A DNA stretch of 64,000 nt from Bifidobacterium oedipodis (GCF_012932425.1 NZ_JAAIII010000006.1:124001-188000); one strand, 5' to 3'. Numbered from the stretch's first letter, positions 30,693 to 40,195 are shown. The notes: generated from the sequence alone by a model not told the origin. Translations and numbers: made by a program.

Positions 30693-32962
30693 TCGTCGGG
30701 ATCCTTTGTGCGGTTGAATTGACGCCACAGGCCCACGATGCCAAGCAGCACCGCAAAGCCGATGATAATAAAGCCGGACATATCGCTAATGCGCAGCACG
30801 CTGGTAATCGGTGTGTCCTGCGTGGCACCAAACGGCTGCCCCTGCCGGTCAGCCAGCGATACATGCGCAACGGTGGAGCCGGAGGTAGACACGCGGATGG
30901 TGAACGCCACCTGGGCGTCGGAGCGTGCCGGAATATCCAGTTCGTTGGTGCTGGACGTGACGATCTGCATCGAATCGGTAATCGAATTCACCTGCACTCC
31001 CACCGCATACGGCAGTTCGTTGCTTACCGTCACCGGCATCTGTGCCGATTCGCTGAACACGGACACCGATTCGGACGGCGTGATCACCACGCCGCTGAGC
31101 AGCGTGTCAGCCAGCGTGCGTGCGCCGGTGACCATCTGCTGACGATTACCGGTATCACTGTCGCCATCCATGGCGCACAGGGCCATGGCATCGTGCGCGG
31201 CCAGCAGAGAGCCTATCCATGCGGTGGGGTCGGTGTCATGCTGGGCGGTGCTGCTGGCATCCTGACGTGCCAATGCCTGCGGATCGGACAAGGCATCCAC
31301 ATCCACACCGTTTTTCAGCACGGAGGTAGCCATGCGCATAATGTCGTGACGGCTGGCGGTCAGCTGCTTCAGTGCGGAGCGCGTGTCACCGACATCGGAA
31401 CGGGCGTTTTCGGTATCCTCGGAGCTTTCGCTTTGCGCATCCTGATCATCCTGCGCGAGATTCACGCTGTCACTTACGCTGTAGGGATCAGCCTGCGCCA
31501 TGGTGTGCAAATCGGTGAGGTTGAGCCAGTCGGCCTGTTCCAGCGCGCTCATCACCTGCTCGATCCATTCGGCGGAAGCGTTGCGGTCGAAGGTGGTGAG
31601 CAGATAGCGTTCGGTGTAGGGCTGCTCCATCTGATAGAACGCGCTTTGCGCAAGCAGACGTGCCAGTCGGCCGGCATCGCTGGTTTCCGCTGTGGCATCA
31701 TCGCTGGTGGCCTGGCCGTGGGTCAGCGTGCTGAGCTCATGCTGCTCCTTGAGCACGGTGACGTCGCCCGCCTCGGTGTTGACCACATAGGTGCCGGTAT
31801 GCACGGTGGCCGTGCGCTCCTCATCAAAGGACGAATCGGCGATCACTGTGCTATAGCCTTGCTCACGCGCCGCTGTTAGCGCTTCCATTGACCAGCCGGA
31901 ATCGCCCTGCCAAGCGTAGGTGTCGGTCGAAGCCTGATTGTCGCCTATGGCGGAACGGTAGCTGCTCAACGCCTGTTTGGCGGACCACTGATCCGTGTAG
32001 ATGCCGGCGCTCTCATAAGCCTCAGCGTCGTTCAGCGAACCATAGGTGGTGATGTCGAAATCAGAGGGCTGCATGATGCCGGCATAACCGGCAAAGTTTA
32101 CAGATTCCTTGGCATTGTGCGCGTTTGTTGTCTGCGTCGCCTGCGTCTGAGATGTTTGTATGGCCTCCAGATAGCTGGGATCGGCCACCACCTGCAGCTG
32201 CTGATGTTTGGACAGCGTTTGGGTGCGGGAATGATCGCCAGCGTCGGCGACCAGTGCCGAAGTGGTGCCTTCGTCGGTATCGGCGACCAGTTCGTTGATC
32301 ACCGTGCCGTCGACCTGCCAACTGTCTGCGGTAAGCGGCAAAGCCACGGTGAGGTTCATATCCGGGGTTTTGGCGGTGGTCAGACCGTCGCCTGAGCGGG
32401 TTAGGAAGCTGTGTGTTTCGGCTTGTGTCTCCGCTTGTTGTTCGCCTTGTGGCTCGTTTGTGGTGCTATAAGACACCAGCAGCGGCTTTGGGCCCCATGA
32501 GGGGATGGAAGCCAGCGTGTGCTGGTTGCTGTCCACATCTACGCTGACGGTAACCGAATCACCGGCCGGCATGGCCGGCACGCTTGCGGAACCCAGTTCA
32601 TCAGGGGTGGGGATGGGTGCGTTGCCTTCGGCCCAGTTTTGGATGTCGGAGCGGGACACGAAGGTGAACAGCGTATTGGTGCTGACCTTCAATGTGCCTG
32701 CAGGTGTGGTTTCGTTGCTGTTATTGGTTATGGAAACCTTGATATGGAACCCCGACGTGCTGGTGACCACAGGCGTGGTCTGCGTGATGGTCAGTGTTGC
32801 AGCCTGCGTTGAAGACTGGGATTCGGAGGTTGCGGTTTGCGTGTCTGTGCCGTTGGCATCTTCGGCGCGGGCGCTTAAGGGGGCAGCCAGCATCGCCACA
32901 AGGGCGAGGCCCGCCGCAAGGGCGCGCATGATGCGAATACCGTGGCGTGCGGGTAGATTCAC
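30689..32962 (-). CDS. DUF6049 family secreted, membrane-anchored protein
   Basis: A large protein of unknown function, 757 residues, equivalent in position to mycobacterial Rv3909 (between the Nudix gene and murJ). Residues 11-33 are a signal peptide (MRALAAGLALVAMLAAPLSARA). The bulk is extracellular, Ser/Thr/Gln-rich, and a C-terminal helix (FIIIGFAVLLGIVGLW) with a short charged tail anchors it. It starts with GTG at 32962, overlapping the Nudix stop (GTGA). A role in cell-envelope assembly with MurJ is inferred from conserved neighbourhood only. Confidence 0.8.
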   Translation of the reverse strand: MNLPARHGIRIMRALAAGLALVAMLAAPLSARAEDANGTDTQTATSESQSSTQAATLTITQTTPVVTSTSGFHIKVSITNNSNETTPAGTLKVSTNTLFTFVSRSDIQNWAEGNAPIPTPDELGSASVPAMPAGDSVTVSVDVDSNQHTLASIPSWGPKPLLVSYSTTNEPQGEQQAETQAETHSFLTRSGDGLTTAKTPDMNLTVALPLTADSWQVDGTVINELVADTDEGTTSALVADAGDHSRTQTLSKHQQLQVVADPSYLEAIQTSQTQATQTTNAHNAKESVNFAGYAGIMQPSDFDITTYGSLNDAEAYESAGIYTDQWSAKQALSSYRSAIGDNQASTDTYAWQGDSGWSMEALTAAREQGYSTVIADSSFDEERTATVHTGTYVVNTEAGDVTVLKEQHELSTLTHGQATSDDATAETSDAGRLARLLAQSAFYQMEQPYTERYLLTTFDRNASAEWIEQVMSALEQADWLNLTDLHTMAQADPYSVSDSVNLAQDDQDAQSESSEDTENARSDVGDTRSALKQLTASRHDIMRMATSVLKNGVDVDALSDPQALARQDASSTAQHDTDPTAWIGSLLAAHDAMALCAMDGDSDTGNRQQMVTGARTLADTLLSGVVITPSESVSVFSESAQMPVTVSNELPYAVGVQVNSITDSMQIVTSSTNELDIPARSDAQVAFTIRVSTSGSTVAHVSLADRQGQPFGATQDTPITSVLRISDMSGFIIIGFAVLLGIVGLWRQFNRTKDPDE

Positions 32963-33993
32963 TCGTTTGCCTGCCTGTTCTTCTTCTTTTTGGCGTAAAG
33001 CCATGCGATTTTGCGTTCGTTCGGGTAGCTCAACACGTCGTCAAGATCTTCAAAACGCACCCAGATGGCGTCTTCTGCTTCATGATCGGGATCGCCCTCC
33101 ACAGTCAGCGAGCCGCCGATCTGCCGAAGCGCGTAATGATGCACCAGCTTGTGCACGCGCTGCGTGCTGCCGGTGAACCAATAGTCAATGGTGGCTATCG
33201 AATCGATGACCTCGCCCAGAATGCCGGTTTCCTCATGCACTTCGCGCACAGCGGTTTGCTGGGGCGTCTCTCCGCGTTCAATATGGCCCTTGGGCAAACA
33301 CCATTCCAAATGCCCGGAGCGTGAGTGCCGGGCAATAATCGCCACACGATTCTGATCATCGAAAATCAGCCCGCCAGCCGAATATTCGCGCACCACGGGC
33401 AGTTCCTGCGCATCCAGCGAGGCGAACGTGGTGGGATTATCCGACTTGCGGCGCTGCGGCATCATGGCGGGGGAAGGGCCACGTGGCGTGCGACGTGTGA
33501 GTGTATGCTGCGAACGCCTGCCAAACACCGTCGCCGGAGTCGGATGTGCCGGTGAGGATTGTTGTTCGACCGGTTGCGTGATGGAGGTTTCGATCGCGGC
33601 CGATACTGCGATTGCGACCGTATCGGCATCCGCTTCGGCGGCGATGTCATCGCTTTGTCCCTCGATGGTTTCGCTGGCGGTGGCGATGGTCACCGTGGCC
33701 CGCATCCCGAATACGGTTGCCGGAGTCGGGTGCGCCGGGCGCGTCGCCGAGTGCTGAACAGCCTCAGAAAGCTCTTCTTGATCATGCGCATAAGATGCCG
33801 GCGCGGCAGTGTGGGCGTCTTGCTCATCGCTTTCAGTGCTGTCTCGATGTGCGCTCCCAGCAGCGTCAATAGGCTCAGAATCGGCGGATTTCCGCGGTGT
33901 TTCCGAGGTATAGAACAACTGGGCTTGGGTATGGTTATCCGCCGAGTTGGCAGTTTGCCCCAGCATGCGGGCAAGGTCGGCGGGTGTAATCAT
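32959..33993 (-). CDS. Nudix hydrolase with long N-terminal disordered region
   Basis: The C-terminal 150 residues are a Nudix domain: GHIERGETPQQTAV followed by REVHEETGI match the consensus GX5EX7REUXEEXGU. It is expected to hydrolyse a nucleoside diphosphate derivative; mycobacterial MutT4 sits at the same place next to the CCA enzyme. The first 190 residues are low-complexity, with two copies of HPTPATVFG followed by basic residues. The ATG at 33993 with GGTGGAGAG upstream was chosen; an open frame extends to 34200 but would overlap the divergent cca gene. Confidence 0.85.
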   Translation of the reverse strand: MITPADLARMLGQTANSADNHTQAQLFYTSETPRKSADSEPIDAAGSAHRDSTESDEQDAHTAAPASYAHDQEELSEAVQHSATRPAHPTPATVFGMRATVTIATASETIEGQSDDIAAEADADTVAIAVSAAIETSITQPVEQQSSPAHPTPATVFGRRSQHTLTRRTPRGPSPAMMPQRRKSDNPTTFASLDAQELPVVREYSAGGLIFDDQNRVAIIARHSRSGHLEWCLPKGHIERGETPQQTAVREVHEETGILGEVIDSIATIDYWFTGSTQRVHKLVHHYALRQIGGSLTVEGDPDHEAEDAIWVRFEDLDDVLSYPNERKIAWLYAKKKKNRQANE

Positions 33994-34062
33994 GCTCTCC
34001 ACCTTACTCAATTCTGTGTGCAGGTGGGGTAACGGTATGCTGGTAGGGCAGAAAAACGTATT

Positions 34063-35502
34063 ATGACGGAAAGGTGTGCCTTGGTTTTCGAAGTATGGCC
34101 CGAAGCCATCGAACTTGGCCGAATGTTCGCCGAACAGGGCTATGAGCTGGCATTGGTCGGCGGTCCGGTCAGGGATTTGCTCCTGCACCGGCCCAGTCAC
34201 GACCTGGACTTCTGCTCATCCGCCAGACCCGAACAATTCGAACCGATTCTGCGCCGTTGGGGGCATGACGGTTTTTGGGACATGGGCCGTAAATTCGGCA
34301 CGCTGGGTGCCATGCGCCGGCGCAAGGATGGCACCGAGGTCAAGGTGGAGGTGACCACCTACCGTTCGGATACCTATGATCCCGATTCACGCAAACCCGA
34401 GGTCAATTACGGCGACACGCTGGAAGGCGACCTGTCACGCCGCGACTTCACCGTCAACGCGATGGCCCTGCGCGTGCCCGACCTGGAATTCGTGGATCCT
34501 TTCGGCGGTGCCAGCGATCTGGCCAAGGGTGTGTTGCGCACCCCGGTCGACCCTTATCAGTCGTTCGACGATGATCCGCTGCGCATGATGCGTGCGGTGC
34601 GTTTTGTGGCCCAGCTTGGCTTCACCATCGTGCCCGACACTGCCGCTGCCATCAGCGAGATGAAGGATCGCATCGATATCGTCTCCGCCGAACGCGTACG
34701 CGACGAACTGACCAAACTGCTGCTTTCCGACCGTCCGCGCGCCGGACTGGAGGCGTTGGTCGAATCCGGCTTGGCGGATATTGTCTTCCCGGAAATCCCG
34801 GCGCTGCAGCTGCAAATCGACGAGCACCATCGTCATAAGGACGTATTCGAGCACACGATGATTGTGCTGGAACGCGCCATCGCGCTGGAAACCGGTCCGG
34901 ACGGCCCGGTGCCGGCCCCTGACCTGACGCTGCGTCTGGCGGCTGTCATGCACGACATTGGCAAGCCGAAAACGCGACGTTTCGAGCCGGGCGGCAAGGT
35001 GAGCTTCCACCATCATGACGCGGTGGGCGCCAAAATGACCCGCAAGCGTCTGCGCGCCCTGCGCTTCGACCACCATCTCATCGAGGATGTGTCCGAACTG
35101 GTGGATTTGCATCTGCGCTTCCACGGCTATGTGGATGAGCCGTGGACCGACTCGGCCGTGCGGCGCTACGTCAAGGACGCCGGCCACCTCTATGAGCGGC
35201 TCAACCGCCTGACCCGCGCGGACGCCACCACCCAGAACAAGCGCAAGGCACTGGTGTTCTCCCAGGCCATGGATGAGATGGAGGAGCGCGTTCGCGAACT
35301 GAAGAAGAAGGAAGACTTCGACGCGATTCGCCCTGATGTGGACGGCAATGAAATCATGGAACTATTGGGTCTGGAGCCCGGTCCCATGGTCGGGCGCGCC
35401 TATAAGCACATGCTGGAATACCGTCTGGATAATGGGCCGGTAGAGCATGATGTGGCGGTGGCCGAGCTTAAACGTTGGTATGCCGAGCAGCAACCGGCGT
35501 GA
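34063..35502 (+). CDS. cca: CCA tRNA nucleotidyltransferase
   Basis: Adds or repairs the 3' CCA of tRNAs (poly(A) polymerase/CCA superfamily, class II). 479 residues: the nucleotidyltransferase head has LVGGPVRDLLLHRPSHDLDF, the two catalytic Asp being in DLD; then RRDFTVNAMAL and the RNA-binding head domain. An HD domain near residue 300 shows AAVMHDIGKPKTRRF. Divergent from the Nudix gene, as in other actinobacteria. A strong terminator lies about 80 nt after the stop. Confidence 0.94.
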   Translation: MTERCALVFEVWPEAIELGRMFAEQGYELALVGGPVRDLLLHRPSHDLDFCSSARPEQFEPILRRWGHDGFWDMGRKFGTLGAMRRRKDGTEVKVEVTTYRSDTYDPDSRKPEVNYGDTLEGDLSRRDFTVNAMALRVPDLEFVDPFGGASDLAKGVLRTPVDPYQSFDDDPLRMMRAVRFVAQLGFTIVPDTAAAISEMKDRIDIVSAERVRDELTKLLLSDRPRAGLEALVESGLADIVFPEIPALQLQIDEHHRHKDVFEHTMIVLERAIALETGPDGPVPAPDLTLRLAAVMHDIGKPKTRRFEPGGKVSFHHHDAVGAKMTRKRLRALRFDHHLIEDVSELVDLHLRFHGYVDEPWTDSAVRRYVKDAGHLYERLNRLTRADATTQNKRKALVFSQAMDEMEERVRELKKKEDFDAIRPDVDGNEIMELLGLEPGPMVGRAYKHMLEYRLDNGPVEHDVAVAELKRWYAEQQPA

Positions 35503-35580
35503 TGGTGCGTGATGGTGCGAGCTTGCGCGAGCCGGTCCGCGGAACCATAATCATGCAATAACCAACGTGGGATACATGCG

Positions 35581-35618
35581 AAAAGCCGGGGATTCCTGAA
35601 CAAGAATCCCCGGCTTTT
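35581..35618. terminator. Bidirectional intrinsic terminator after cca
   Basis: A perfect 15-bp stem AAAAGCCGGGGATTC with an 8-nt loop, ending in TTTT on both strands. It serves cca and the convergent LytR_C gene. Confidence 0.92.
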
Positions 35619-35660
35619 CGTACACAGGTATGGTTGGTTGTATGTATGGCTGTGTCTTAC

Positions 35661-36290
35661 TTACTGAGCGGCAGGATACACGTCGTGCTCATCGTCAGCC
35701 GGCAGATCGGTCATCGAATCGGCAGCCACGCAGTTGCTGATCTCGGTGATTTCCTTGCCTTCCTGCGGCGAGGACGACAATTCCTTCAAATCGCTGAATG
35801 TGGCACCCAGCACCACGTCGATCAGCTGATCCTCGCGCGCCGTCATCACCATCGTGGCATCGGTGAAGTTGCCGGCCAACGTGTAGGCCTGATTGATGGC
35901 GTTCTTGCCGAAATAGATGATGGTGCGTTCTACGGTGGTGGAGGAGTAGCTATCGACCACGGTGATGGTGAAACCGCGGTTGGCCAGCGCCTCGCTCACC
36001 GCCTTGGCGAACTGGGAGCGATTGGTGCCGTTGCGCACGCGCACGCCTACGGAACCGTTGGCCACATACCTGGCCTTGCCGTCTTCTCCCTTGACCGCGC
36101 AGGGTGCGGTGTTGCCGTAGTTCGGTTCGGCGACAGGCGTGGACACCAATCCCAGTCCGAACACGTGCATGTTGAACAACAAGGCGATGACGAACACCAC
36201 CGCCATTACGGCACCGCTGATGGAGAATACGATTGTCTGCTTGCGGCGAACATACGCCTTGCGCGCCTCGCGTTCATCAACCTGCATCAT
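35661..36290 (-). CDS. LytR_C domain membrane protein
   Basis: A 209-residue protein with a cytoplasmic basic N-terminus, one transmembrane helix (IVFSISGAVMAVVFVIALLF, about 20-40) and an extracellular LytR_C domain (SVGVRVRNGTNRSQFAKAVS, then LANRGFTITVVDSYSS). LytR_C domains occur at the C-termini of LytR-CpsA-Psr cell-wall enzymes and alone in actinobacteria; function unknown, probably cell-wall linked. GAAGGGAAAC precedes the tandem ATGs. Confidence 0.8.
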   Translation of the reverse strand: MMQVDEREARKAYVRRKQTIVFSISGAVMAVVFVIALLFNMHVFGLGLVSTPVAEPNYGNTAPCAVKGEDGKARYVANGSVGVRVRNGTNRSQFAKAVSEALANRGFTITVVDSYSSTTVERTIIYFGKNAINQAYTLAGNFTDATMVMTAREDQLIDVVLGATFSDLKELSSSPQEGKEITEISNCVAADSMTDLPADDEHDVYPAAQ

Positions 36291-36331
36291 CGTTGTTTCC
36301 CTTCGATTGTGGGCTTGCTGTTACCTTAGCG

Positions 36332-37270
36332 TCACTGCGTGACGCCGATAATGGGGTGTGCGGGGGCCTTGGCGCGAATGATGCGATCCACCAGCTCGGC
36401 TGTTCGCCAGGCTTCGATAACACGTTGCGCTGTGGCGTCATCCGGAACGAATGCCACCACCGAAGGGCCGGAACCGGAGATAAACGCATGTCGTGCGCCC
36501 GCCTCACGGGCGGCGTCGATGGCATGACCGGAGCGTGGGTGCAAGCTGATTGCGGCCGCCTGCAGATGATTGCGGTCGTCTGCTCCCGCACCCACCACAT
36601 CAAAGGTGCGATACACCTCAGGGGTGCTCAGCTGCGACTGATAGGCACCCACCAGCACATCACCGGCGAACCCCTGGTCGATGAGCTGCTGTGGGTCGAT
36701 TGCTGTGATGCGTTCGCCAAAGCCAGTGCCCTGGGCGTAGCCGCCGCTTAAGCAGAACGGCATATCGGCACCTAGGGTGGCGGCGATGGGGCGCAACTGT
36801 TCGATGGTCCAGTTCAGTCCCCATAACTGATTGACGGCCAGCAGCGTGGCGGCGGCATCGGCCGATCCACCACCCAAGCCGGCACCTACGGGGATGCGCT
36901 TGGTGATGGTCAGGGCCACATCCGGATCGCGGCCGGCGGCCTGCGCCATGGCGAATAGGGCCAGCACCGCATGATTGCGGCGCATATCACTGCTGGATGA
37001 GGCCAAATCACCCAGATGCGCGCCTTCCAATTCCAGCGAAAAACCAGCGCCCGGCATTTTGGCGGTGGCTGTTACGGTGTCATAGACGCCCACGGCACAG
37101 TAGATGGTATCGAGTTCATGTCTGCCGCCCCACTCGTCGTGGGTGGGGCCCACATGCAGCGTCAGATTGGTTTTGGCAGGGCAATCGACGCTCACTGTGG
37201 CAGTGGTGTGCGATTGGCTGCTTTGTTCCTGAACAGGCAGGGGACGCATGCGGGTGGCTACGGGAGTCAT
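36332..37270 (-). CDS. ispE: 4-diphosphocytidyl-2-C-methyl-D-erythritol kinase
   Basis: GHMP kinase of the non-mevalonate isoprenoid pathway. 312 residues; N-terminal CPAKTNLTLHVG substrate motif, ATP loop VGAGLGGGSADAAATLLA and C-terminal FISGSGPSVVAFV. It overlaps ksgA by 4 bp. In mycobacteria too it follows rpfB and ksgA. Confidence 0.94.
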   Translation of the reverse strand: MTPVATRMRPLPVQEQSSQSHTTATVSVDCPAKTNLTLHVGPTHDEWGGRHELDTIYCAVGVYDTVTATAKMPGAGFSLELEGAHLGDLASSSSDMRRNHAVLALFAMAQAAGRDPDVALTITKRIPVGAGLGGGSADAAATLLAVNQLWGLNWTIEQLRPIAATLGADMPFCLSGGYAQGTGFGERITAIDPQQLIDQGFAGDVLVGAYQSQLSTPEVYRTFDVVGAGADDRNHLQAAAISLHPRSGHAIDAAREAGARHAFISGSGPSVVAFVPDDATAQRVIEAWRTAELVDRIIRAKAPAHPIIGVTQ

Positions 37271-38262
37271 CGGGCCACCTCGCCGTCGGCTTCGGATGTG
37301 TCGGCAGTATCTGCAGTGTCTGCCGACGCCGTGGTATGTGCGGCGACGGCGTGGGCCAATGCTGCGAATTCGTCGATGGTCAGCGTCTCGCCGCGTCGGG
37401 TCGGGTCGATTCCGGCCGATTCGAAGGCTTCGGCGCTCACTATGGTTTTCAGTGCCGCATGCAGGGTTTTGCGTCGCTGGCCAAAGGCGGCATCGATCAA
37501 GCGGAACACCAGTTCACGATCGGGCGCATCGGGGCCATTGCAGGGTGCTTGCGCATCATCGGCGGTGTAGCGGGTGAATTTGACCAGAGCGGAATCTACA
37601 TTCGGTGCCGGCCAGAATACGTTGCGCCCGATGGTGCCCACGCGCTCCGCGGTGCCGTACCAAGCGAGTTTGACGCTTGGGGTGCCGTAGATTTTGGAGC
37701 CGGGCTTGGCGGCCAGACGGTCGGCCACCTCCTTTTGCACCATCACCAGGAACGAGCCGAGATTATCGAAGCGTTCCAGCAATGTGAGCAGGATTGGCGT
37801 GGCCACGTTGTACGGCAGATTGGCCACCAGCGTGAACGAGTCATCATCGTTGAAATCAGGCAGATTGGCCGGGGAGACGGTCAGGGCATCGCGATTGACC
37901 ACAGTGAAACGATCCGAAGCATCGGGCATGAACTCGGCGATGGTGCCCGGCAGGCGTTCGGCCAGCGGCGGATCGATTTCCACGGCGGTCATCGTGGCAC
38001 CGGTTTCGAGAATCGCCAGGGTGAGCGAGCCCAGGCCCGGCCCCACTTCCATCACATGATCGTCGGCTGTGACACCGGCTTCGCGCACGATACGGCGCAC
38101 GGTACCAGGATCGATGACGAAGTTCTGCCCGAATTTCTTGGTGGGGCTGATGCCCGCATCGGCTGCGATACGGCGAATATCCGCCGCACCCAGCAGGTGT
38201 GCGGTCTCTCGCGGCTGACCGGAGGCTGGAACGGCGACCTGTTCGGCAGTATCGGTGACCAT
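37267..38262 (-). CDS. rsmA: 16S rRNA dimethyladenosine transferase
   Basis: KsgA/RsmA dimethylates A1518 and A1519 of 16S rRNA. SAM motif VMEVGPGLGSLTLAILE, catalytic NLPYNVATPI, and the N-terminal PTKKFGQNFVIDPG. 331 residues from the ATG at 38262 with GAGG upstream; a TTG four codons earlier is less likely. A C-terminal Ala/Asp/Thr-rich tail is unusual but disordered. Coupled to ispE. Confidence 0.94.
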   Translation of the reverse strand: MVTDTAEQVAVPASGQPRETAHLLGAADIRRIAADAGISPTKKFGQNFVIDPGTVRRIVREAGVTADDHVMEVGPGLGSLTLAILETGATMTAVEIDPPLAERLPGTIAEFMPDASDRFTVVNRDALTVSPANLPDFNDDDSFTLVANLPYNVATPILLTLLERFDNLGSFLVMVQKEVADRLAAKPGSKIYGTPSVKLAWYGTAERVGTIGRNVFWPAPNVDSALVKFTRYTADDAQAPCNGPDAPDRELVFRLIDAAFGQRRKTLHAALKTIVSAEAFESAGIDPTRRGETLTIDEFAALAHAVAAHTTASADTADTADTSEADGEVAR

Positions 38263-38322
38263 GACTATCCTCAACTTCTCTTCAATGACCTGTGTTGTGC
38301 TGTCTTGTGCGGCGGCGTCGCG

Positions 38323-39858
38323 CTAATACCAGCCGACCTCTTCGGAATGACGCCATGCTTCGGATGGGCTGCCGTACCGCTGGGCTATATACGACAATCC
38401 CCAGTCGATTTGCACGGCGGCGTCGTCCCGGTAGTTCGCGCCGAAGGCGGCCATTTTGTCGGCCGGCAACGCCTGAGGAATGCCGTAGGCGCCGGAACTG
38501 GCGTTTTCCGCGTACCACAGCCAGCTGGATTCGCGCATCCAGAGTTTAAGCAGGCAATCCCATTCGTTGCCGGTCCAGCCGCGCTGGGCCGCCGCTCCTG
38601 CCGCATAGGCCTGCGCTTGGGCCGGTGTCGGATGCCAGAGGCGGCCGGAAGGTGTTGTGGTATTGCCGGTGCTGCCGCCGGTGTCGCCGGATCCGGTATT
38701 GTCTGATGGAGTGTCGTTGGTATCGGCGTTGGGGGTGTCGGACGGCGTATCTGTTGCGTTGTTATCGCTGGTATTATCGTTGCCGCTGTTGCCGGTATTG
38801 CTATTGCCGCTGTTGCCGGTATTGCTATTGCCGGTATTGCCGGATGCATTGGGCGAGGTAGTGGACCCGCCCGTCGTGCCTCCAGCGGAATTGCCGGAGG
38901 TGCTGCTGTTGCCTGAGGTGGTACCGGACGAACCTGCGGTGGATCCATTACCCGAAGCGCTGCCGGACTGGCTGCCGGATGTGCCGGAATTACCGGTGCT
39001 GCCCGATGTAGACGGCCCCACGGCGACGATCTGATCGACGGGCATGGTGGTGACGGTTTCGGACTCCACTGTTTCGGATTCCGCCACACCATCCACATAG
39101 GTGACGTTCAGCGTTTGGGTTTTCTCGCCGTTAACACCCTGCTGGCGAATCTCCACCTGACCTGCCGCCAAGCTCGAGTCGACAATCGTCTGTGTGGAGA
39201 ACGGCACGGAAACCGTGCGTGTTTCTTGGCCATGGGTGACGCGTTGCACGCGCAGAATCGTGGTGCCATTATCTTTTTCGACGCTGACGCGATCCTCCTT
39301 GTTCAACGTGATGCCTTTGGAATCAAGAATCGAGGCTGCGGGCAGCTTGCCGTTGGGGGCCACGGAACTTTTGCCGTCGGCAATGACGGTAACCGGTCCG
39401 TTGGCGTTAATCACCAGGCCGCCGGTGAGCTGATTGTAGACGTTATCGATATCCACGGTGATGGAGGCGGCGTTGGTTTCGTTCTCTTCAAAGAAACCAA
39501 GCAGCTGGTCGACGCTGGTGGCCACGGTCCAGAACGGCACCTGAACGCCGTCGATGGTGATGGTGGTCTGATAAGCGGAACGCACGGTAACCACGGCATG
39601 GTTGGCCAAATGGTCGCCGGACGAGGTTTCGACCAGATCATGTGTTTTGACGTCGATGCCCTGCTCTTGCAACAAGCGGGTGGCAGTCATCGCATAGGTA
39701 CTGACAGTGGTGGTTTCGCCATTGACGGTTAACGCCACGGTTTTGCGGGCGGTAAAGGCGAAACTGCCGATCATTGCCGCGCTCAGACTAATCACGCACG
39801 CGGCTACGCGAATGCGCCGCAACATCGCGAACCGCTGCGGTGTCCAACGCCTTGTCAT
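38323..39858 (-). CDS. RpfB-like G5-domain cell-wall protein with transglycosylase-like C-terminus
   Basis: A secreted or membrane-anchored protein of 511 residues. A hydrophobic segment at 13-33 (VAACVISLSAAMIGSFAFTA) is followed by ubiquitin-like DUF348 repeats (TVALTVNGETTTVSTYA and two more), then a G5 domain (VSVEKDNGTTILRV, RVTHGQETRTVSVPF). A long Gly/Ser/Asn/Thr linker (about 280-410) leads to a lytic transglycosylase-like domain with WMRESSW, SSGAYGIPQALP and WGLSYIAQRYGSP. Order and layout match actinobacterial RpfB (resuscitation-promoting factor), although the catalytic domain looks like an SLT type. It precedes ksgA-ispE exactly as rpfB does in mycobacteria. The linker DNA carries an exact 24-bp tandem repeat. 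Confidence 0.85.
   Translation of the reverse strand: MTRRWTPQRFAMLRRIRVAACVISLSAAMIGSFAFTARKTVALTVNGETTTVSTYAMTATRLLQEQGIDVKTHDLVETSSGDHLANHAVVTVRSAYQTTITIDGVQVPFWTVATSVDQLLGFFEENETNAASITVDIDNVYNQLTGGLVINANGPVTVIADGKSSVAPNGKLPAASILDSKGITLNKEDRVSVEKDNGTTILRVQRVTHGQETRTVSVPFSTQTIVDSSLAAGQVEIRQQGVNGEKTQTLNVTYVDGVAESETVESETVTTMPVDQIVAVGPSTSGSTGNSGTSGSQSGSASGNGSTAGSSGTTSGNSSTSGNSAGGTTGGSTTSPNASGNTGNSNTGNSGNSNTGNSGNDNTSDNNATDTPSDTPNADTNDTPSDNTGSGDTGGSTGNTTTPSGRLWHPTPAQAQAYAAGAAAQRGWTGNEWDCLLKLWMRESSWLWYAENASSGAYGIPQALPADKMAAFGANYRDDAAVQIDWGLSYIAQRYGSPSEAWRHSEEVGWY
38783..38841. repeat. 24-bp tandem repeat in the RpfB-like linker
   Basis: Two identical 24-bp copies at 38783-38806 and 38807-38830, then a partial third. 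They encode an octapeptide of Asn/Ser/Gly/Thr. Because 24 is a multiple of three, copy-number change would alter linker length without a frameshift. Confidence 0.85.
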
Positions 39859-40003
39859 AGTCCCTCCCTGATTGGGCTGTTATAGAGTCTGAATTGCCAA
39901 TATGCTAAGGCTCCATCGTATCGGCTCAGGAGGAATAGTGGTTTTCCCTCTCGCCACCATCACCACACCAACACCTGCAAGATGGTCTATACCCTTCAAC
40001 AAG

Positions 40004-40049
40004 GTAAAGAAAAAGGGGGCGGGAGAGAAGGGGATGTTCCCGCCCCCTT
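40004..40049 (-). terminator. Intrinsic terminator after tRNA-Thr
   Basis: A 12-bp perfect GC-rich stem (AAGGGGGCGGGA with its complement, 13-nt loop) followed on the minus strand by TTTTTCTTTACC. Confidence 0.85.
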
Positions 40050-40161
40050 AGGCGCGGAGCTGGTTGGGGGACGCTCCGCCCTCATTCCAGGAAGCCCGTA
40101 GTTGGGGGGAAGGCTCCTGGAGTACTTACCCAAGGTAAGACTCTTGCGTAGAAAAGCTACG
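40013..40161 (-). ncRNA. Candidate structured RNA: five consecutive hairpins before a terminator
   Basis: Between tRNA-Thr and the RpfB-like gene five stem-loops follow each other: 40013-40024/40038-40049 (12 bp perfect), 40054-40060/40073-40079 (7 bp), 40086-40096/40112-40121 (10 bp, one bulge), 40125-40130/40134-40139 (6 bp, 3-nt loop) and 40147-40151/40157-40161 (5 bp). Read on the minus strand the last hairpin is followed by TTTTTCTTT, a good intrinsic terminator. It could be the trailer of the tRNA transcript or an independent small RNA; no known family was recognised. Confidence 0.45.
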
Positions 40162-40195
40162 TATCACACATAATACGCCCTTTTCATGCGCGACG

